Program-made: the position numbers and the translations under genes
The notes under the pieces: generated by a model
The model's input: only the letters and a program-made list of their open reading frames with translations
Told to the model about the DNA's origin: nothing
The model's database searches: none
In this document: one piece after another, positions 9,175 to 17,231 of the stretch
How positions within the stretch are numbered: the first letter of the stretch is position 1
How the letters are laid out: the number at the start of each line of letters is the position of its first letter
DNA from: an uncultured Bacteroidota bacterium
GTDB lineage: Bacteria > Bacteroidota > Bacteroidia > UKL13-3
Direction of reading: 5' to 3'
Length of the DNA: 64,000 nucleotides
Assembly (NCBI GenBank): GCA_903850915.1
Contig: CAINMV010000037.1
Span: forward strand, 124,001-188,000

Positions 9175-9942
9175 GTGCGTCTTATTGCTTTGCCGGAAGG
9201 CACATATACTGTGGGGTTGGATAAAGTTTTCATTCCTTTCAATCCTAAAACCGATTCGATAAAAGACCGGCCCGCTTCTCTTTTAGTGGAAATTCAACCT
9301 TTTCTATTAAATACGACCCATGATATAATACTTTGTGATACCGGTCTCGGATATACCGATACCCTAGGAGAACTCATCCTACATAAAAACATTAAAAGCC
9401 ATGGTATTATGCCTGAACAAATTACGAAAGTACTACTTAGTCACCTTCATTTTGATCATGTGGGCGGCACGGTTGTAAGAGAGAATGGCACCTTAAAACT
9501 CGCATTCCCTAGGGCAACATATTATGTTCAAAAAAAGGAATTTCAGAAAGCCATGGAAGCTCCTTCAAAATCCTATAGACTCGAAATTCTAGATGCTTTA
9601 TTGAATTCCGGACAGCTCGAATTTTTAGATGGGGATGGCTATATTAACGAAGATATACACTATGAAATTACTGGTGGTCATACAGAATTTCATCAAGCCT
9701 TCACTATTAAAGATGATCACGATATTTTCTTCTTTGGTGGAGATGTGTTACCCGACCTTTATCAATTAATACGAAAGTTTGTGGCTAAATATGATTTCGA
9801 TGGGAAGAAGAGCGCTGAATTAAGAATAGCATTTGGTGAGCGTAGCATTAATCAAAACAGCACGCTGCTTTTCTATCATAGTATTAAAGTTCCCTTTTGT
9901 AAAATTGTAAAAACAGAGATCGGCTTTCGCGTGCGTGAATAA
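9175..9942 (+). CDS. metallo-beta-lactamase-fold hydrolase
   Basis: 255 residues from a GTG start; the frame is closed by a TAA at 9160 and contains no upstream ATG. The zinc site is complete: LSHLHFDHVGG (HxHxDH), a His in GGHTEFHQAF, and Asp in FFFGGDVLPD. The fold hydrolyses lactones, thioesters, phosphodiesters or beta-lactams; the general layout resembles the AHL-lactonase/quinolone-response group, but no substrate can be assigned. No signal peptide is visible, so it is likely cytoplasmic. It stands alone between divergent recJ and tatA. Confidence 0.85.
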   Translation: MRLIALPEGTYTVGLDKVFIPFNPKTDSIKDRPASLLVEIQPFLLNTTHDIILCDTGLGYTDTLGELILHKNIKSHGIMPEQITKVLLSHLHFDHVGGTVVRENGTLKLAFPRATYYVQKKEFQKAMEAPSKSYRLEILDALLNSGQLEFLDGDGYINEDIHYEITGGHTEFHQAFTIKDDHDIFFFGGDVLPDLYQLIRKFVAKYDFDGKKSAELRIAFGERSINQNSTLLFYHSIKVPFCKIVKTEIGFRVRE

Positions 9943-10069
9943 TTTTTTGAAACACGAAATACTTCAAAAACCAAGGTAAATATACGCTTAACACCTATCA
10001 ATGGAAGATTTTCTCGATTTGTCAATGCATTAACAACGATTTGTCATTTAAATAATCTTTAACATAACG

Positions 10070-10103
10070 TTTGCTTCATATTCCTTGAATTATTATACCT
10101 TTG
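10070..10103 (+). promoter_or_regulatory. promoter of tatA (TTTG, 22 bases, TATACCTTTG)
   Basis: TTTG at 10070-10073 and TACCTTTG at 10096-10103 match the Bacteroidota -33/-7 pair with a 22-base spacer. The box lies 19 bases before the tatA ATG. Confidence 0.6.
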
Positions 10104-10122
10104 TACATTAATTATAGAAATC

Positions 10123-10350
10123 ATGACTTTAGAATCTTTGTTTTTAATTGGAAACTTCGGTACATCGGAGATGATACTGATTGTTGTTGCAATACTTATC
10201 TTTTTTGGAGGTAAAAAAATACCTGAATTAATGAAAGGTATAGGAAGCGGTGTTCGTGAGTTTAACAATGCTAAAAATAATGTTAAATCACAAATAGAAG
10301 ATGGTATGCGCGAACCTCAGCAAAAACCAGAAGAAAAAAAGGAAAACTAA
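10123..10350 (+). CDS. tatA: Sec-independent protein translocase TatA
   Basis: 75 residues. A single N-terminal transmembrane helix (about 14-32, SEMILIVVAILIFFGG) is followed by the hinge and amphipathic helix KKIPELMKGIGSGVREF, then a charged C-tail rich in Glu, Lys and Gln. This is the TatA pore-forming subunit that assembles with TatC to export folded twin-arginine proteins. tatC lies far away at 41887-42735 in this window and no tatB is seen. The gene is monocistronic, with its own promoter and a hairpin terminator directly after. Confidence 0.93.
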   Translation: MTLESLFLIGNFGTSEMILIVVAILIFFGGKKIPELMKGIGSGVREFNNAKNNVKSQIEDGMREPQQKPEEKKEN

Positions 10351-10373
10351 GAGGTAAATTCTTTATAAAATTT

Positions 10374-10413
10374 AAAGCCATAAGATAATGTTAAAACGTT
10401 ATCGTATGGCTTT
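10374..10413. terminator. bidirectional hairpin terminator between tatA and rfbC
   Basis: An imperfect 19-base inverted repeat (AAAGCCATA... and ...TATGGCTTT) with a tiny loop of A residues, one G:T wobble and one mismatch. On the plus strand it runs into TTTTGCTTTTT. It sits between the convergent tatA and rfbC stops, so it can serve both. Confidence 0.75.
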
Positions 10414-10419
10414 TGCTTT

Positions 10420-10962
10420 TTAAAATGGTGAAACAAAATCATTTAATGTGGTATGAAAACGGTCCTTGTCGGATAGAATTGGATTGTGAATACGCCAATC
10501 AATATTTAAAGATTGGTCGTTCCAAAGTAATCCTCCTTCACATTCCTTATGATATACATTTGTGCATTTATAACTAAATAATGTATTGTCTTCAAGTGTT
10601 GCAAAGCCATGCGCAAAGCCTGGTGGTACCCAAAACATAGTAAAGTTTTTTTCTGTAAGTTCAATACCAAAATACTTTCCATAGGTGGGAGATGATTTTC
10701 TAATATCTACCACAACATCGAGAACAGCGCCACGTATTACTCGCACCAATTTACCTTGGGCAAATGGGGGAACTTGAAAATGGAGCCCTCGTAACGCACC
10801 CTTATGACTCATACTTTGGTTGTCTTGAACAAAGTTAATATCAATTCCATTTTTTTTGAATTCTTCTATATTGTAAGATTCGTAAAAATAGCCACGTTCA
10901 TCTCCAAAAACTGAAGGTTGTATTATAACGAGTCCGTCCATCGGACCAGAAGAAAAAATCAT
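10420..10962 (-). CDS. rfbC: dTDP-4-dehydrorhamnose 3,5-epimerase
   Basis: 180 residues, family-typical. Cupin epimerase that converts dTDP-4-keto-6-deoxyglucose to dTDP-4-keto-rhamnose for surface polysaccharide. Seen: ERGYFYESY, ALRGLHFQVPP with the catalytic His, VDIRKSSPTYGK, VPPGFAHGFATLED, and the conserved Tyr in FSYKCTNVYHKE. The other rml genes (rfbA, rfbB, rfbD) are not nearby. It starts 26 bases after fabG and is likely the last gene of an nadC-nudix-fabG-rfbC run. A related epimerase of another deoxy-sugar pathway cannot be fully excluded. Confidence 0.93.
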   Translation of the reverse strand: MIFSSGPMDGLVIIQPSVFGDERGYFYESYNIEEFKKNGIDINFVQDNQSMSHKGALRGLHFQVPPFAQGKLVRVIRGAVLDVVVDIRKSSPTYGKYFGIELTEKNFTMFWVPPGFAHGFATLEDNTLFSYKCTNVYHKECEGGLLWNDQSLNIDWRIHNPILSDKDRFHTTLNDFVSPF

Positions 10963-10988
10963 AGAATGGGGTTAGTTAATAAAAATTG

Positions 10989-11735
10989 TTAGGTAAGCAT
11001 TCCTCCACAAACTGTTAGTGTTTGTCCTGTAATATAACTACTCATTTCACTTCCTAAAAATACACAGGCATTGGCAACATCATCGGCTGTTCCAACACGT
11101 TTTAAAGGAATGGTTGTCAGCCAGCCTTTCACCACCTCTTCCGATAACTTTCCAGTCATCTCGGTTTCAATGAAACCCGGAGCAACGGCATTACAACGAA
11201 TGCCCCTACTACCTAATTCCAATGCCATCGATTTGGTAAACCCAATCATCCCCGCTTTGCTTGCCGCATAGTTAGATTGCCCAGCGTTTCCCTTTATTCC
11301 TACTATAGAGGTGATATTTATTATACTTCCACTACGCTGTTTCATCATTACTTTTGTAATGGCACGTGTTGTGTTAAATATAGATTTTAAGTTGATGCGC
11401 ATTACATCATCCCATTGCTCTTCCGTCATTCGCATTAACAAATTATCCTTTGTAATACCGGCATTGTTAACCAATATATCGATACGACCAAAATCAACCG
11501 ACACATTACTTATAAGCTCTTCTGCTTGAAGTGTGCTACTTGCATCACTTCGATATCCTTTTGCTTTAATGCCAAACGCTTCAAGTTCAGCAGCAAGCGC
11601 CTCTCCTTGTTCTATAGAGGATAAATAGGTGAAGGCTATATTGGCGCCTTGTTTAGCAAATTGGATTGCAATGCCCCTTCCAATTCCTTTGGATGCGCCA
11701 GTGATTAATGCCACTTTATCTTGTAATAATTTCAT
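10989..11735 (-). CDS. fabG: 3-oxoacyl-[acyl-carrier-protein] reductase
   Basis: 248 residues, classical short-chain dehydrogenase. NADPH-binding TGASKGIG (12-19), NNAG (90-93), and the catalytic set Asn115, Ser143, Tyr156 and Lys160 (SNYAASK). The C-terminus ITGQTLTVCGGM is typical of FabG. It reduces 3-oxoacyl-ACP in fatty acid elongation. No other fab genes adjoin; it is followed by rfbC. A -7 box 23 bases upstream suggests an internal promoter after the Nudix gene. Other SDR substrates are possible but the sequence fits FabG closely. Confidence 0.9.
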   Translation of the reverse strand: MKLLQDKVALITGASKGIGRGIAIQFAKQGANIAFTYLSSIEQGEALAAELEAFGIKAKGYRSDASSTLQAEELISNVSVDFGRIDILVNNAGITKDNLLMRMTEEQWDDVMRINLKSIFNTTRAITKVMMKQRSGSIINITSIVGIKGNAGQSNYAASKAGMIGFTKSMALELGSRGIRCNAVAPGFIETEMTGKLSEEVVKGWLTTIPLKRVGTADDVANACVFLGSEMSSYITGQTLTVCGGMLT

Positions 11736-11758
11736 GTTACTAATGTTTTATGGTTCGG

Positions 11759-11766
11759 CAAAAATA
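11759..11766 (-). promoter_or_regulatory. -7 box TATTTTTG of fabG
   Basis: Minus-strand TATTTTTG, 23 bases upstream of the fabG ATG, in the 51-base gap after the Nudix gene. No -33 TTTG at standard spacing. Confidence 0.4.
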
Positions 11767-11786
11767 AATATTTTAGCCGGTAATCT

Positions 11787-12407
11787 TTAATTCAAATACA
11801 AATCAAGAACCTTTTGGATGGAGCGATAAGTGTCTAATTTCTCAAGGTCTATCTGAGACTTTGTAAACCATTTTATTTCTGTAATGTCTTCTTCTAATTG
11901 TGGCTTAAGGCGATCGTTACTTGGACTTGTCATTCGATACCAATGCGATATTTTTAAAACATTTTTTTGTGGCATAAAAAAAGTGTGATACGTTGCAGTG
12001 AATTTGGTTTTTACTTCTACTTTAAGTAAACCGCACTCTTCCATTACTTCCCTTTTAGCTGCAATAGCTTCCGTTTCTCCTTTTTCTATTTTTCCCTTTG
12101 GAAGATCCCAGCACCCCTTACGATAAATCATAAGAATTTGCCCTAGTTCATTCTCGATTACTCCACCTGCGGCTTCTACTATTTCATAGTCGCTAGAGAA
12201 ACCTTCGAATGCTTTTATCATATTTTCGGCATGCACCACCGCTCCACTATATTTATTGTTCGTTATTAAATCTTGCGATATTTTTCTAATCTGTAGGCGG
12301 TTATCACTGTAAAAATGCTGATAAGTATGGTCGTGAATGAGGTGATCCCAATCATCGGTAATAATAAATGGCTTGTCGTTTATATAAATAGTATACACTG
12401 TATGCAA
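11787..12407 (-). CDS. Nudix hydrolase
   Basis: 206 residues. The Nudix box GKIEKGETEAIAAKREVMEE, followed by CGL, is complete, giving the Mg-dependent pyrophosphohydrolase site that cleaves nucleoside diphosphate-X compounds. An N-terminal extension of about 75 residues (MHTVYTIYINDKPFII and on) precedes the domain; it is not recognised. The start is a TTG at 12407; a GTG at 12398 is an alternative and no ATG fits. It begins 27 bases after nadC, suggesting co-transcription; the NAD context makes a nucleotide-pool role plausible but unproven. Confidence 0.85.
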   Translation of the reverse strand: MHTVYTIYINDKPFIITDDWDHLIHDHTYQHFYSDNRLQIRKISQDLITNNKYSGAVVHAENMIKAFEGFSSDYEIVEAAGGVIENELGQILMIYRKGCWDLPKGKIEKGETEAIAAKREVMEECGLLKVEVKTKFTATYHTFFMPQKNVLKISHWYRMTSPSNDRLKPQLEEDITEIKWFTKSQIDLEKLDTYRSIQKVLDLYLN

Positions 12408-12434
12408 TTACGAATTAAAAAATGAGATTTCGAA

Positions 12435-13295
12435 TTATTTTAAAATTTTTAGGCTTAGGTCCAATGCCTTCACTGAATGCGTTAAAGCCCCAACTGAAAT
12501 AAAGTTTACGCCTGTTGTAGCATATTCATGAAGGTTAGTCAAGGTGATACCCCCACTTGCCTCTGTTTCTATCTGAGAAGGAATAAGCGCTAATGCTTCG
12601 CTAATTTGATTGGAGTTAAAATTATCCAACATTATCCTGTCAACATGTCCAGAGGATAGAACCATCATCACTTCTTCAATGCTTCGTGTCTCCACTTCAA
12701 TTTTCAACGATGGATTCGTTTCCATTCTATATTCATGAGCTAATGCAATGGCTTTTTCAATGCCACCAGCAGCGTCAATATGATTATCTTTTAACATTAT
12801 CATATCATATAAGCCTATACGATGATTTTTTCCTCCTCCAACTTCAACTGCCCATTTCTCCAACAAACGCAATCCTGGCGTTGTCTTGCGGGTATCTAAC
12901 AACTGGCATGAAGTACCTTCTATAGCGCTTACAAATATCCCTGTGGTAGTGGCTATTCCACTTAACCTTTGCATAAAGTTTAATATCAGTCGCTCACTCT
13001 TTAAAATGCTATGCGTTTTTCCGTTTAAATAAAAAACAATATCACCAGGATGAACATTAGAACCATCTTTAATAAGCACTTCCATCTCCAATTGTGGATC
13101 AACCATTTCAATAATGGTTTGTGCAAGTTCCACGCCAGCGATAATGCCATGGTCTTTTACCAATAATTTAGCGGTATCTGTTTTTAAGGCAGGTATGCAA
13201 CTTAGACTGCTTTGATCACCATCACGCAAATCTTCATTTAAAGCAATGGCTATGAATTGTTTTATTTCATAATTGGAAGAGAAGTTGATGTTCAT
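12435..13295 (-). CDS. nadC: nicotinate-nucleotide diphosphorylase (carboxylating)
   Basis: 286 residues, standard quinolinate phosphoribosyltransferase. It converts quinolinate and PRPP to nicotinate mononucleotide in de novo NAD synthesis. Motifs: DTRKTTPGLR, EVGGGKNHRIGLYD, MLKDNHI, the IEVETRS block, MLDNF and EASGGITL, which form the PRPP and quinolinate site. nadA and nadB are not in the window. It has its own -7 box just downstream of the DUF4783 terminator and begins the minus-strand run nadC-nudix-fabG-rfbC. Confidence 0.95.
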   Translation of the reverse strand: MNINFSSNYEIKQFIAIALNEDLRDGDQSSLSCIPALKTDTAKLLVKDHGIIAGVELAQTIIEMVDPQLEMEVLIKDGSNVHPGDIVFYLNGKTHSILKSERLILNFMQRLSGIATTTGIFVSAIEGTSCQLLDTRKTTPGLRLLEKWAVEVGGGKNHRIGLYDMIMLKDNHIDAAGGIEKAIALAHEYRMETNPSLKIEVETRSIEEVMMVLSSGHVDRIMLDNFNSNQISEALALIPSQIETEASGGITLTNLHEYATTGVNFISVGALTHSVKALDLSLKILK

Positions 13296-13309
13296 GCTAT
13301 TTTTTCTTG

Positions 13310-13317
13310 CAAAAATA
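13310..13317 (-). promoter_or_regulatory. -7 box TATTTTTG of nadC
   Basis: Minus-strand TATTTTTG, 14 bases upstream of the nadC ATG. It lies at the end of the T-rich tail of the preceding terminator, so terminator and promoter nearly overlap. Confidence 0.5.
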
Positions 13318-13320
13318 ACA

Positions 13321-13353
13321 AAATAAAAAATGCCGGCTTTGCAGTTCCGGCAT
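13321..13353 (-). terminator. rho-independent terminator after the DUF4783 gene
   Basis: Perfect 7-bp stem ATGCCGG/CCGGCAT (13330-13336 with 13347-13353), 10-base loop, followed on the minus strand by TTTTTTATTT. It separates the DUF4783 gene from nadC. Confidence 0.8.
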
Positions 13354-13389
13354 GATATAGGGTTTTAATAGGAAAATTATTTTAACACA

Positions 13390-13791
13390 TTATGGCATTT
13401 CGATTTTTAATTCACTAATGCTTTTTTGCCCTCCGATATCTTTTACAAAAACATATACCTTAAAGGCACCTTTATTGGTAATGAGAGTACCTACGATATA
13501 TTTTCCATTATTTGAAGCACCCTTATGCTCAATGTTGAAACCTGATGGTACGTGTCCACTAAAAAAGTTCTTTAAAACAATTTCGGCTTGAGACCTGCTG
13601 TATTGGTCCTCGCTATTCGGTAGCGTAATATCTACACTCGCTGCAAAATACTTTGCTATTTCTTTTGTGTTTCCCGCTTTAAAACTGTTACTCAGCTCAC
13701 CAAAGATCTCCTGAAGGGTGATTTGAGGCTTGCTTTGAGCACTGCCAAAAACAAAAAAAGTGATAAGTACAAGGATTTGCAGCTTCTTCAT
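13390..13791 (-). CDS. DUF4783-family exported protein
   Basis: 133 residues from ATG 13791; the frame extends to 13833 but a clear signal peptide starts at MKKLQILVLITFFVFGSAQS. The mature part (ITLQEIFGELSNSFKAGN, SQAEIVLKNFF, GTLITNKGAFKVYVFVKD) resembles the small NTF2/SnoaL-like DUF4783 family found widely in Bacteroidota. Periplasmic location is predicted and its role is unknown. It is monocistronic, divergent from gpmI and closed by a strong terminator before nadC. Confidence 0.7.
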   Translation of the reverse strand: MKKLQILVLITFFVFGSAQSKPQITLQEIFGELSNSFKAGNTKEIAKYFAASVDITLPNSEDQYSRSQAEIVLKNFFSGHVPSGFNIEHKGASNNGKYIVGTLITNKGAFKVYVFVKDIGGQKSISELKIEMP

Positions 13792-13886
13792 AATCCTATT
13801 TCTAGCCATTTCTATGCCAAAAATTAAATTCAAGGCTTTTTTTATTATTAAAAGCAGTATTGGAAAAAACTAGCGTAATTTGTACC

Positions 13887-15434
13887 ATGAACAAGCGTGT
13901 GATCCTATTAATTCTAGATGGTTGGGGCATTGGCGATAAATCGCGCAGTGATGCTATATTTCACAGCAATACTCCCTTTATACGTGGGTTGTTTGAAACC
14001 CGACCGAATAGTACTTTAACCACCTTTGGAGAAGCAGTTGGATTGCCCGATGGGCAAATGGGAAATAGTGAGGTTGGCCATATGAATATTGGTGCAGGAA
14101 GGGTAGTATATCAAATGCTGACAAAAATTAATATCGTTTTCAGAAACAAGCAGCTTCATTTAAATAACACAATACAACAGGCATTAAATTATGCTAAAGC
14201 AAATAATAAGAAGATTCATCTAATTGGATTGCTTTCTGATGGCGGTGTTCATAGCAGTATTGATCATGTAAAGGCATTGTTAAGTTTCTTCAATGAACAT
14301 AACCATCGTGATGTTTTTTTACATGCTTTCCTAGATGGACGAGATACAGATCCTAAAAGTGGTATTGGCTTTTTAGAAGAAACAAGAAAGCACATGGAAA
14401 CTAGTTGTGGCCAATTGGCCTCTGTAGTGGGGCGCTATTTCGCCATGGATCGTGATAAACGATGGGAGCGCATTAAGTTGGCTTACGATGTTATGGTAAA
14501 CGGAGTGGGTTCACCTTCGAGAGATGCAGAGGCCACTGTGAAAGAGTTTTACCATCAGGAAATCACCGATGAGTTTATGCAACCCATTGTAATGGTAGAT
14601 GAGAATAATGCTCCACTTGCTAATATTCAAGATGGCGACTTGGTGCTAAATTTTAATTTCAGAACAGACCGCGGTCGTGAAATTACAATGGCATTAACGC
14701 AACAGTCGTTTCATGAGCAAAATATGCATCCGCTTGACCTTTACTATTGCACTCTTACAAGCTACGACGAGACCTATAAAAACGTAAACGTTATCTTCGA
14801 AAATGAAGATTTGAAAGAGACTCTAGGAGAAGTTTTATCCGCAAACAATAAAACACAACTTCGCATGGCAGAGACGGAAAAATACCCCCATGTTACTTTC
14901 TTTTTTAGCGGTGGAAGAGAGGCCCCTTTTCCTGGTGAAGAACGTATTATGTGCCAATCACCTAAAGTGGCTACCTACGATTTACAACCCGAGATGAGTG
15001 CCGACTGCCTTCGAGAGAATTTGGTAAAAGTAATCCCTGATAAGAAATTCGACTTTGTAGTTATTAATTTCGCGAACCCAGATATGGTGGGCCATACCGG
15101 TATTTATAATGCTGTTCAAAAAGCAGTTGAAACGGTAGACCGTTGCGCCCATGATATCGTGGAAGTAGGTTTGCAAAACGGATACGAATTTATTATCATT
15201 GCCGACCATGGCAATGCCGATAATATGATTAATCCAGACGGATCACCCAATACCGCGCATAGCATGAACCCAGTTCCTTGCTTCTATGTGGGTAGCGAGA
15301 ATATAAAAATACACAACGGAAAATTAGCCGATGTAACACCTACAATACTGCAACTGATGGGGATTACCCAACCAACAGTTATGGATGGAGAAAGTTTAAT
15401 TGAAAAAATAGCATTACAGCATGATAAAATTTAA
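13887..15434 (+). CDS. gpmI: 2,3-bisphosphoglycerate-independent phosphoglycerate mutase
   Basis: 515 residues from ATG 13887; the frame opens earlier at 13860 but the conserved start is MNKRVILLILDGWG. Interconverts 3- and 2-phosphoglycerate in glycolysis through a phosphoserine intermediate. Mn ligand Asp11, nucleophile Ser61 in QMGNSEVGH, HAFLDGRDTDP, GRYFAMDRDKRW, NPDMVGHTG and IADHGNADNM are all present. Its last 14 bases overlap the accC start, implying translational coupling with biotin carboxylase. Confidence 0.96.
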   Translation: MNKRVILLILDGWGIGDKSRSDAIFHSNTPFIRGLFETRPNSTLTTFGEAVGLPDGQMGNSEVGHMNIGAGRVVYQMLTKINIVFRNKQLHLNNTIQQALNYAKANNKKIHLIGLLSDGGVHSSIDHVKALLSFFNEHNHRDVFLHAFLDGRDTDPKSGIGFLEETRKHMETSCGQLASVVGRYFAMDRDKRWERIKLAYDVMVNGVGSPSRDAEATVKEFYHQEITDEFMQPIVMVDENNAPLANIQDGDLVLNFNFRTDRGREITMALTQQSFHEQNMHPLDLYYCTLTSYDETYKNVNVIFENEDLKETLGEVLSANNKTQLRMAETEKYPHVTFFFSGGREAPFPGEERIMCQSPKVATYDLQPEMSADCLRENLVKVIPDKKFDFVVINFANPDMVGHTGIYNAVQKAVETVDRCAHDIVEVGLQNGYEFIIIADHGNADNMINPDGSPNTAHSMNPVPCFYVGSENIKIHNGKLADVTPTILQLMGITQPTVMDGESLIEKIALQHDKI

Positions 15435-16920
15435 AAAAATCCTAATTGCCAATCGTGGCGAAATTGCCATACGGGTGATGCGTGCCTGCAAAGAAATGGG
15501 AATTGCAACAATAGCTGTTTATAGCGAAGCGGATAGAAACGCATTGCATGTGAGATATGCCGATGAAGCGGTGCTTCTAGGTCCGCCGCCAAGTAAAGAA
15601 TCCTATTTGCTTGGAGCAAAAATTGTTGAGGAAGCGCTTCGACTTAATGCCGATGCAATTCATCCCGGCTATGGTTTTTTGAGTGAAAATGCTGATTTCG
15701 CTGATGCTGTTAAAAAGGCTGGTCTTGTGCTCATTGGCCCATCACCAGAGTCGATGCGGATTATGGGTAGTAAACTTGGCGCAAAAGATGCGGTCAAAAA
15801 TTTCGACATCCCAATGGTGCCTGGTGTTAATGAAGCCATCACCGACATAGCAGCAGCAAAAATGGTAGCAGCTCAGGTTGGATTTCCTATATTAATAAAA
15901 GCCAGTGCCGGTGGTGGTGGCAAGGGTATGCGTGTGGTAAACGACGAAGGAGAGTTTGAAAGCCAAATGCAAATGGCAGTTAGCGAAGCGTTGACAGCTT
16001 TTGGCGATGGCGCTGTATTTATTGAAAAATATGTAAGTAAACCCCGTCATATCGAATTTCAAATTTTAGGCGATAACTATGGTAATATTGTTCATCTTTT
16101 CGAAAGGGAATGTAGCATTCAACGTCGGCATCAAAAATTAGTAGAAGAAGCCCCATCCTCTATACTTACAGTCGCATTGCGACAAAAAATGGGCGAAGCA
16201 GCTGTGGCTGTTGCAAAAGCTTGCAACTACTCTGGTGCTGGAACAGTAGAATTTTTAATGGATGAGAATCTTAACTTCTATTTTCTTGAGATGAACACCC
16301 GATTGCAAGTGGAACATCCAGTAACAGAACAAATCACAGGAATAGACTTAGTGAAAGCACAAATCAGGGTGGCGCAAGGCGAGACGCTTTGGTTTAAACA
16401 AGAGGACTTAAAAATCAATGGTCATAGCATCGAACTGCGTGTCTGCGCTGAAGATCCTGCCAATAATTTCTTACCCGATATAGGAACCCTTTCCACATAT
16501 AAAACACCTCAAGGTTTTGGTGTTCGTGTTGACGATAGTTTTGAACAAGGAATGGAGATTCCCATTTATTATGACCCGATGATTGCAAAGCTCATTGTGC
16601 ACGCCAATAGTCGAGAGGCTGCAATAGAGAATATGATGAGAGCCATCGACGATTATACCATCGTAGGTATAGAAACAACCTTGCCTTTTGGCACCTTTGT
16701 AATGCATCACCCTAAATTTAGAAGTGGTGATTTTGACACAAAATTTATTGAAAACTACTTCAAAGCTGAAGATTTAAATAGCACACCTTCCAACGATGCA
16801 TTGAGAGTAGGTGCCTTAATTGTGCAACAACTTTACGAGAAGAAAAATAAAGCTCAAATTCAAAAAGCAGCTGAGCCTCAATTAAGTATGTGGCAGAAAA
16901 ATAGAAAGTCATTTCGATAA
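15421..16920 (+). CDS. accC: acetyl-CoA carboxylase, biotin carboxylase subunit
   Basis: 499 residues, about 50 longer than E. coli AccC because of a Lys/Gln-rich C-tail. ATP-dependent carboxylation of biotin on the carrier protein. Motifs: ILIANRGEIAIRVMRAC at the start, HPGYGFLSENADFA, the glycine-rich ATP-grasp loop KASAGGGGKGMR, ERECSIQRRHQKLVEEAP and EMNTRLQVEHPVTE. Overlaps gpmI by 14 bases (ATGA-type coupling region). The usual partner accB is not adjacent, so a role in another biotin-dependent carboxylase (for example propionyl-CoA) is possible. Confidence 0.9.
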   Translation: MIKFKKILIANRGEIAIRVMRACKEMGIATIAVYSEADRNALHVRYADEAVLLGPPPSKESYLLGAKIVEEALRLNADAIHPGYGFLSENADFADAVKKAGLVLIGPSPESMRIMGSKLGAKDAVKNFDIPMVPGVNEAITDIAAAKMVAAQVGFPILIKASAGGGGKGMRVVNDEGEFESQMQMAVSEALTAFGDGAVFIEKYVSKPRHIEFQILGDNYGNIVHLFERECSIQRRHQKLVEEAPSSILTVALRQKMGEAAVAVAKACNYSGAGTVEFLMDENLNFYFLEMNTRLQVEHPVTEQITGIDLVKAQIRVAQGETLWFKQEDLKINGHSIELRVCAEDPANNFLPDIGTLSTYKTPQGFGVRVDDSFEQGMEIPIYYDPMIAKLIVHANSREAAIENMMRAIDDYTIVGIETTLPFGTFVMHHPKFRSGDFDTKFIENYFKAEDLNSTPSNDALRVGALIVQQLYEKKNKAQIQKAAEPQLSMWQKNRKSFR

Positions 16921-16946
16921 TACAATCTATAAATTATCCGATAACG

Positions 16947-16954
16947 TATATTTG
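16947..16954 (+). promoter_or_regulatory. -7 box TATATTTG of purS
   Basis: Exact TAnnTTTG match 25 bases before the purS ATG; no clear -33 element. Confidence 0.45.
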
Positions 16955-16979
16955 CAACTCGTTAAGTAAAATTTTCATC

Positions 16980-17231
16980 ATGAAATATAAAGCTAGTATT
17001 CAAATTATGCCTCAGGCAGCTCTACTCGATCCACAAGGAAAAGCCGTAACACATGGATTACAACAAATGGGTTATCTCAACATAGATAGTGTGCGAGTAG
17101 GTAAAAATATAACACTCGAAATTGAAGCTAATTCTGAAGATGAGGCTAAAAGTGCGGTGGAAGAAAGTTGTAAAAAACTATTGGCGAATATGATTATGGA
17201 AACGTATAGCTATTCGTTAACTCTGCTTTAA
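16980..17231 (+). CDS. purS: phosphoribosylformylglycinamidine synthase, PurS subunit
   Basis: 83 residues, the size of PurS. KASIQIMPQAALLDPQGKAV, HGLQQMGYLNIDSVRVGK and the closing CKKLLANMIMETYSYSL match this small subunit, which bridges PurL and PurQ in the FGAM synthase step of purine synthesis. purL and purQ are not here; Bacteroidota often also carry a single-chain PurL, so its job in this genome is uncertain. The stop overlaps the next ATG by one base (TAATG), coupling it to an M28 peptidase of unrelated function. Confidence 0.85.
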   Translation: MKYKASIQIMPQAALLDPQGKAVTHGLQQMGYLNIDSVRVGKNITLEIEANSEDEAKSAVEESCKKLLANMIMETYSYSLTLL

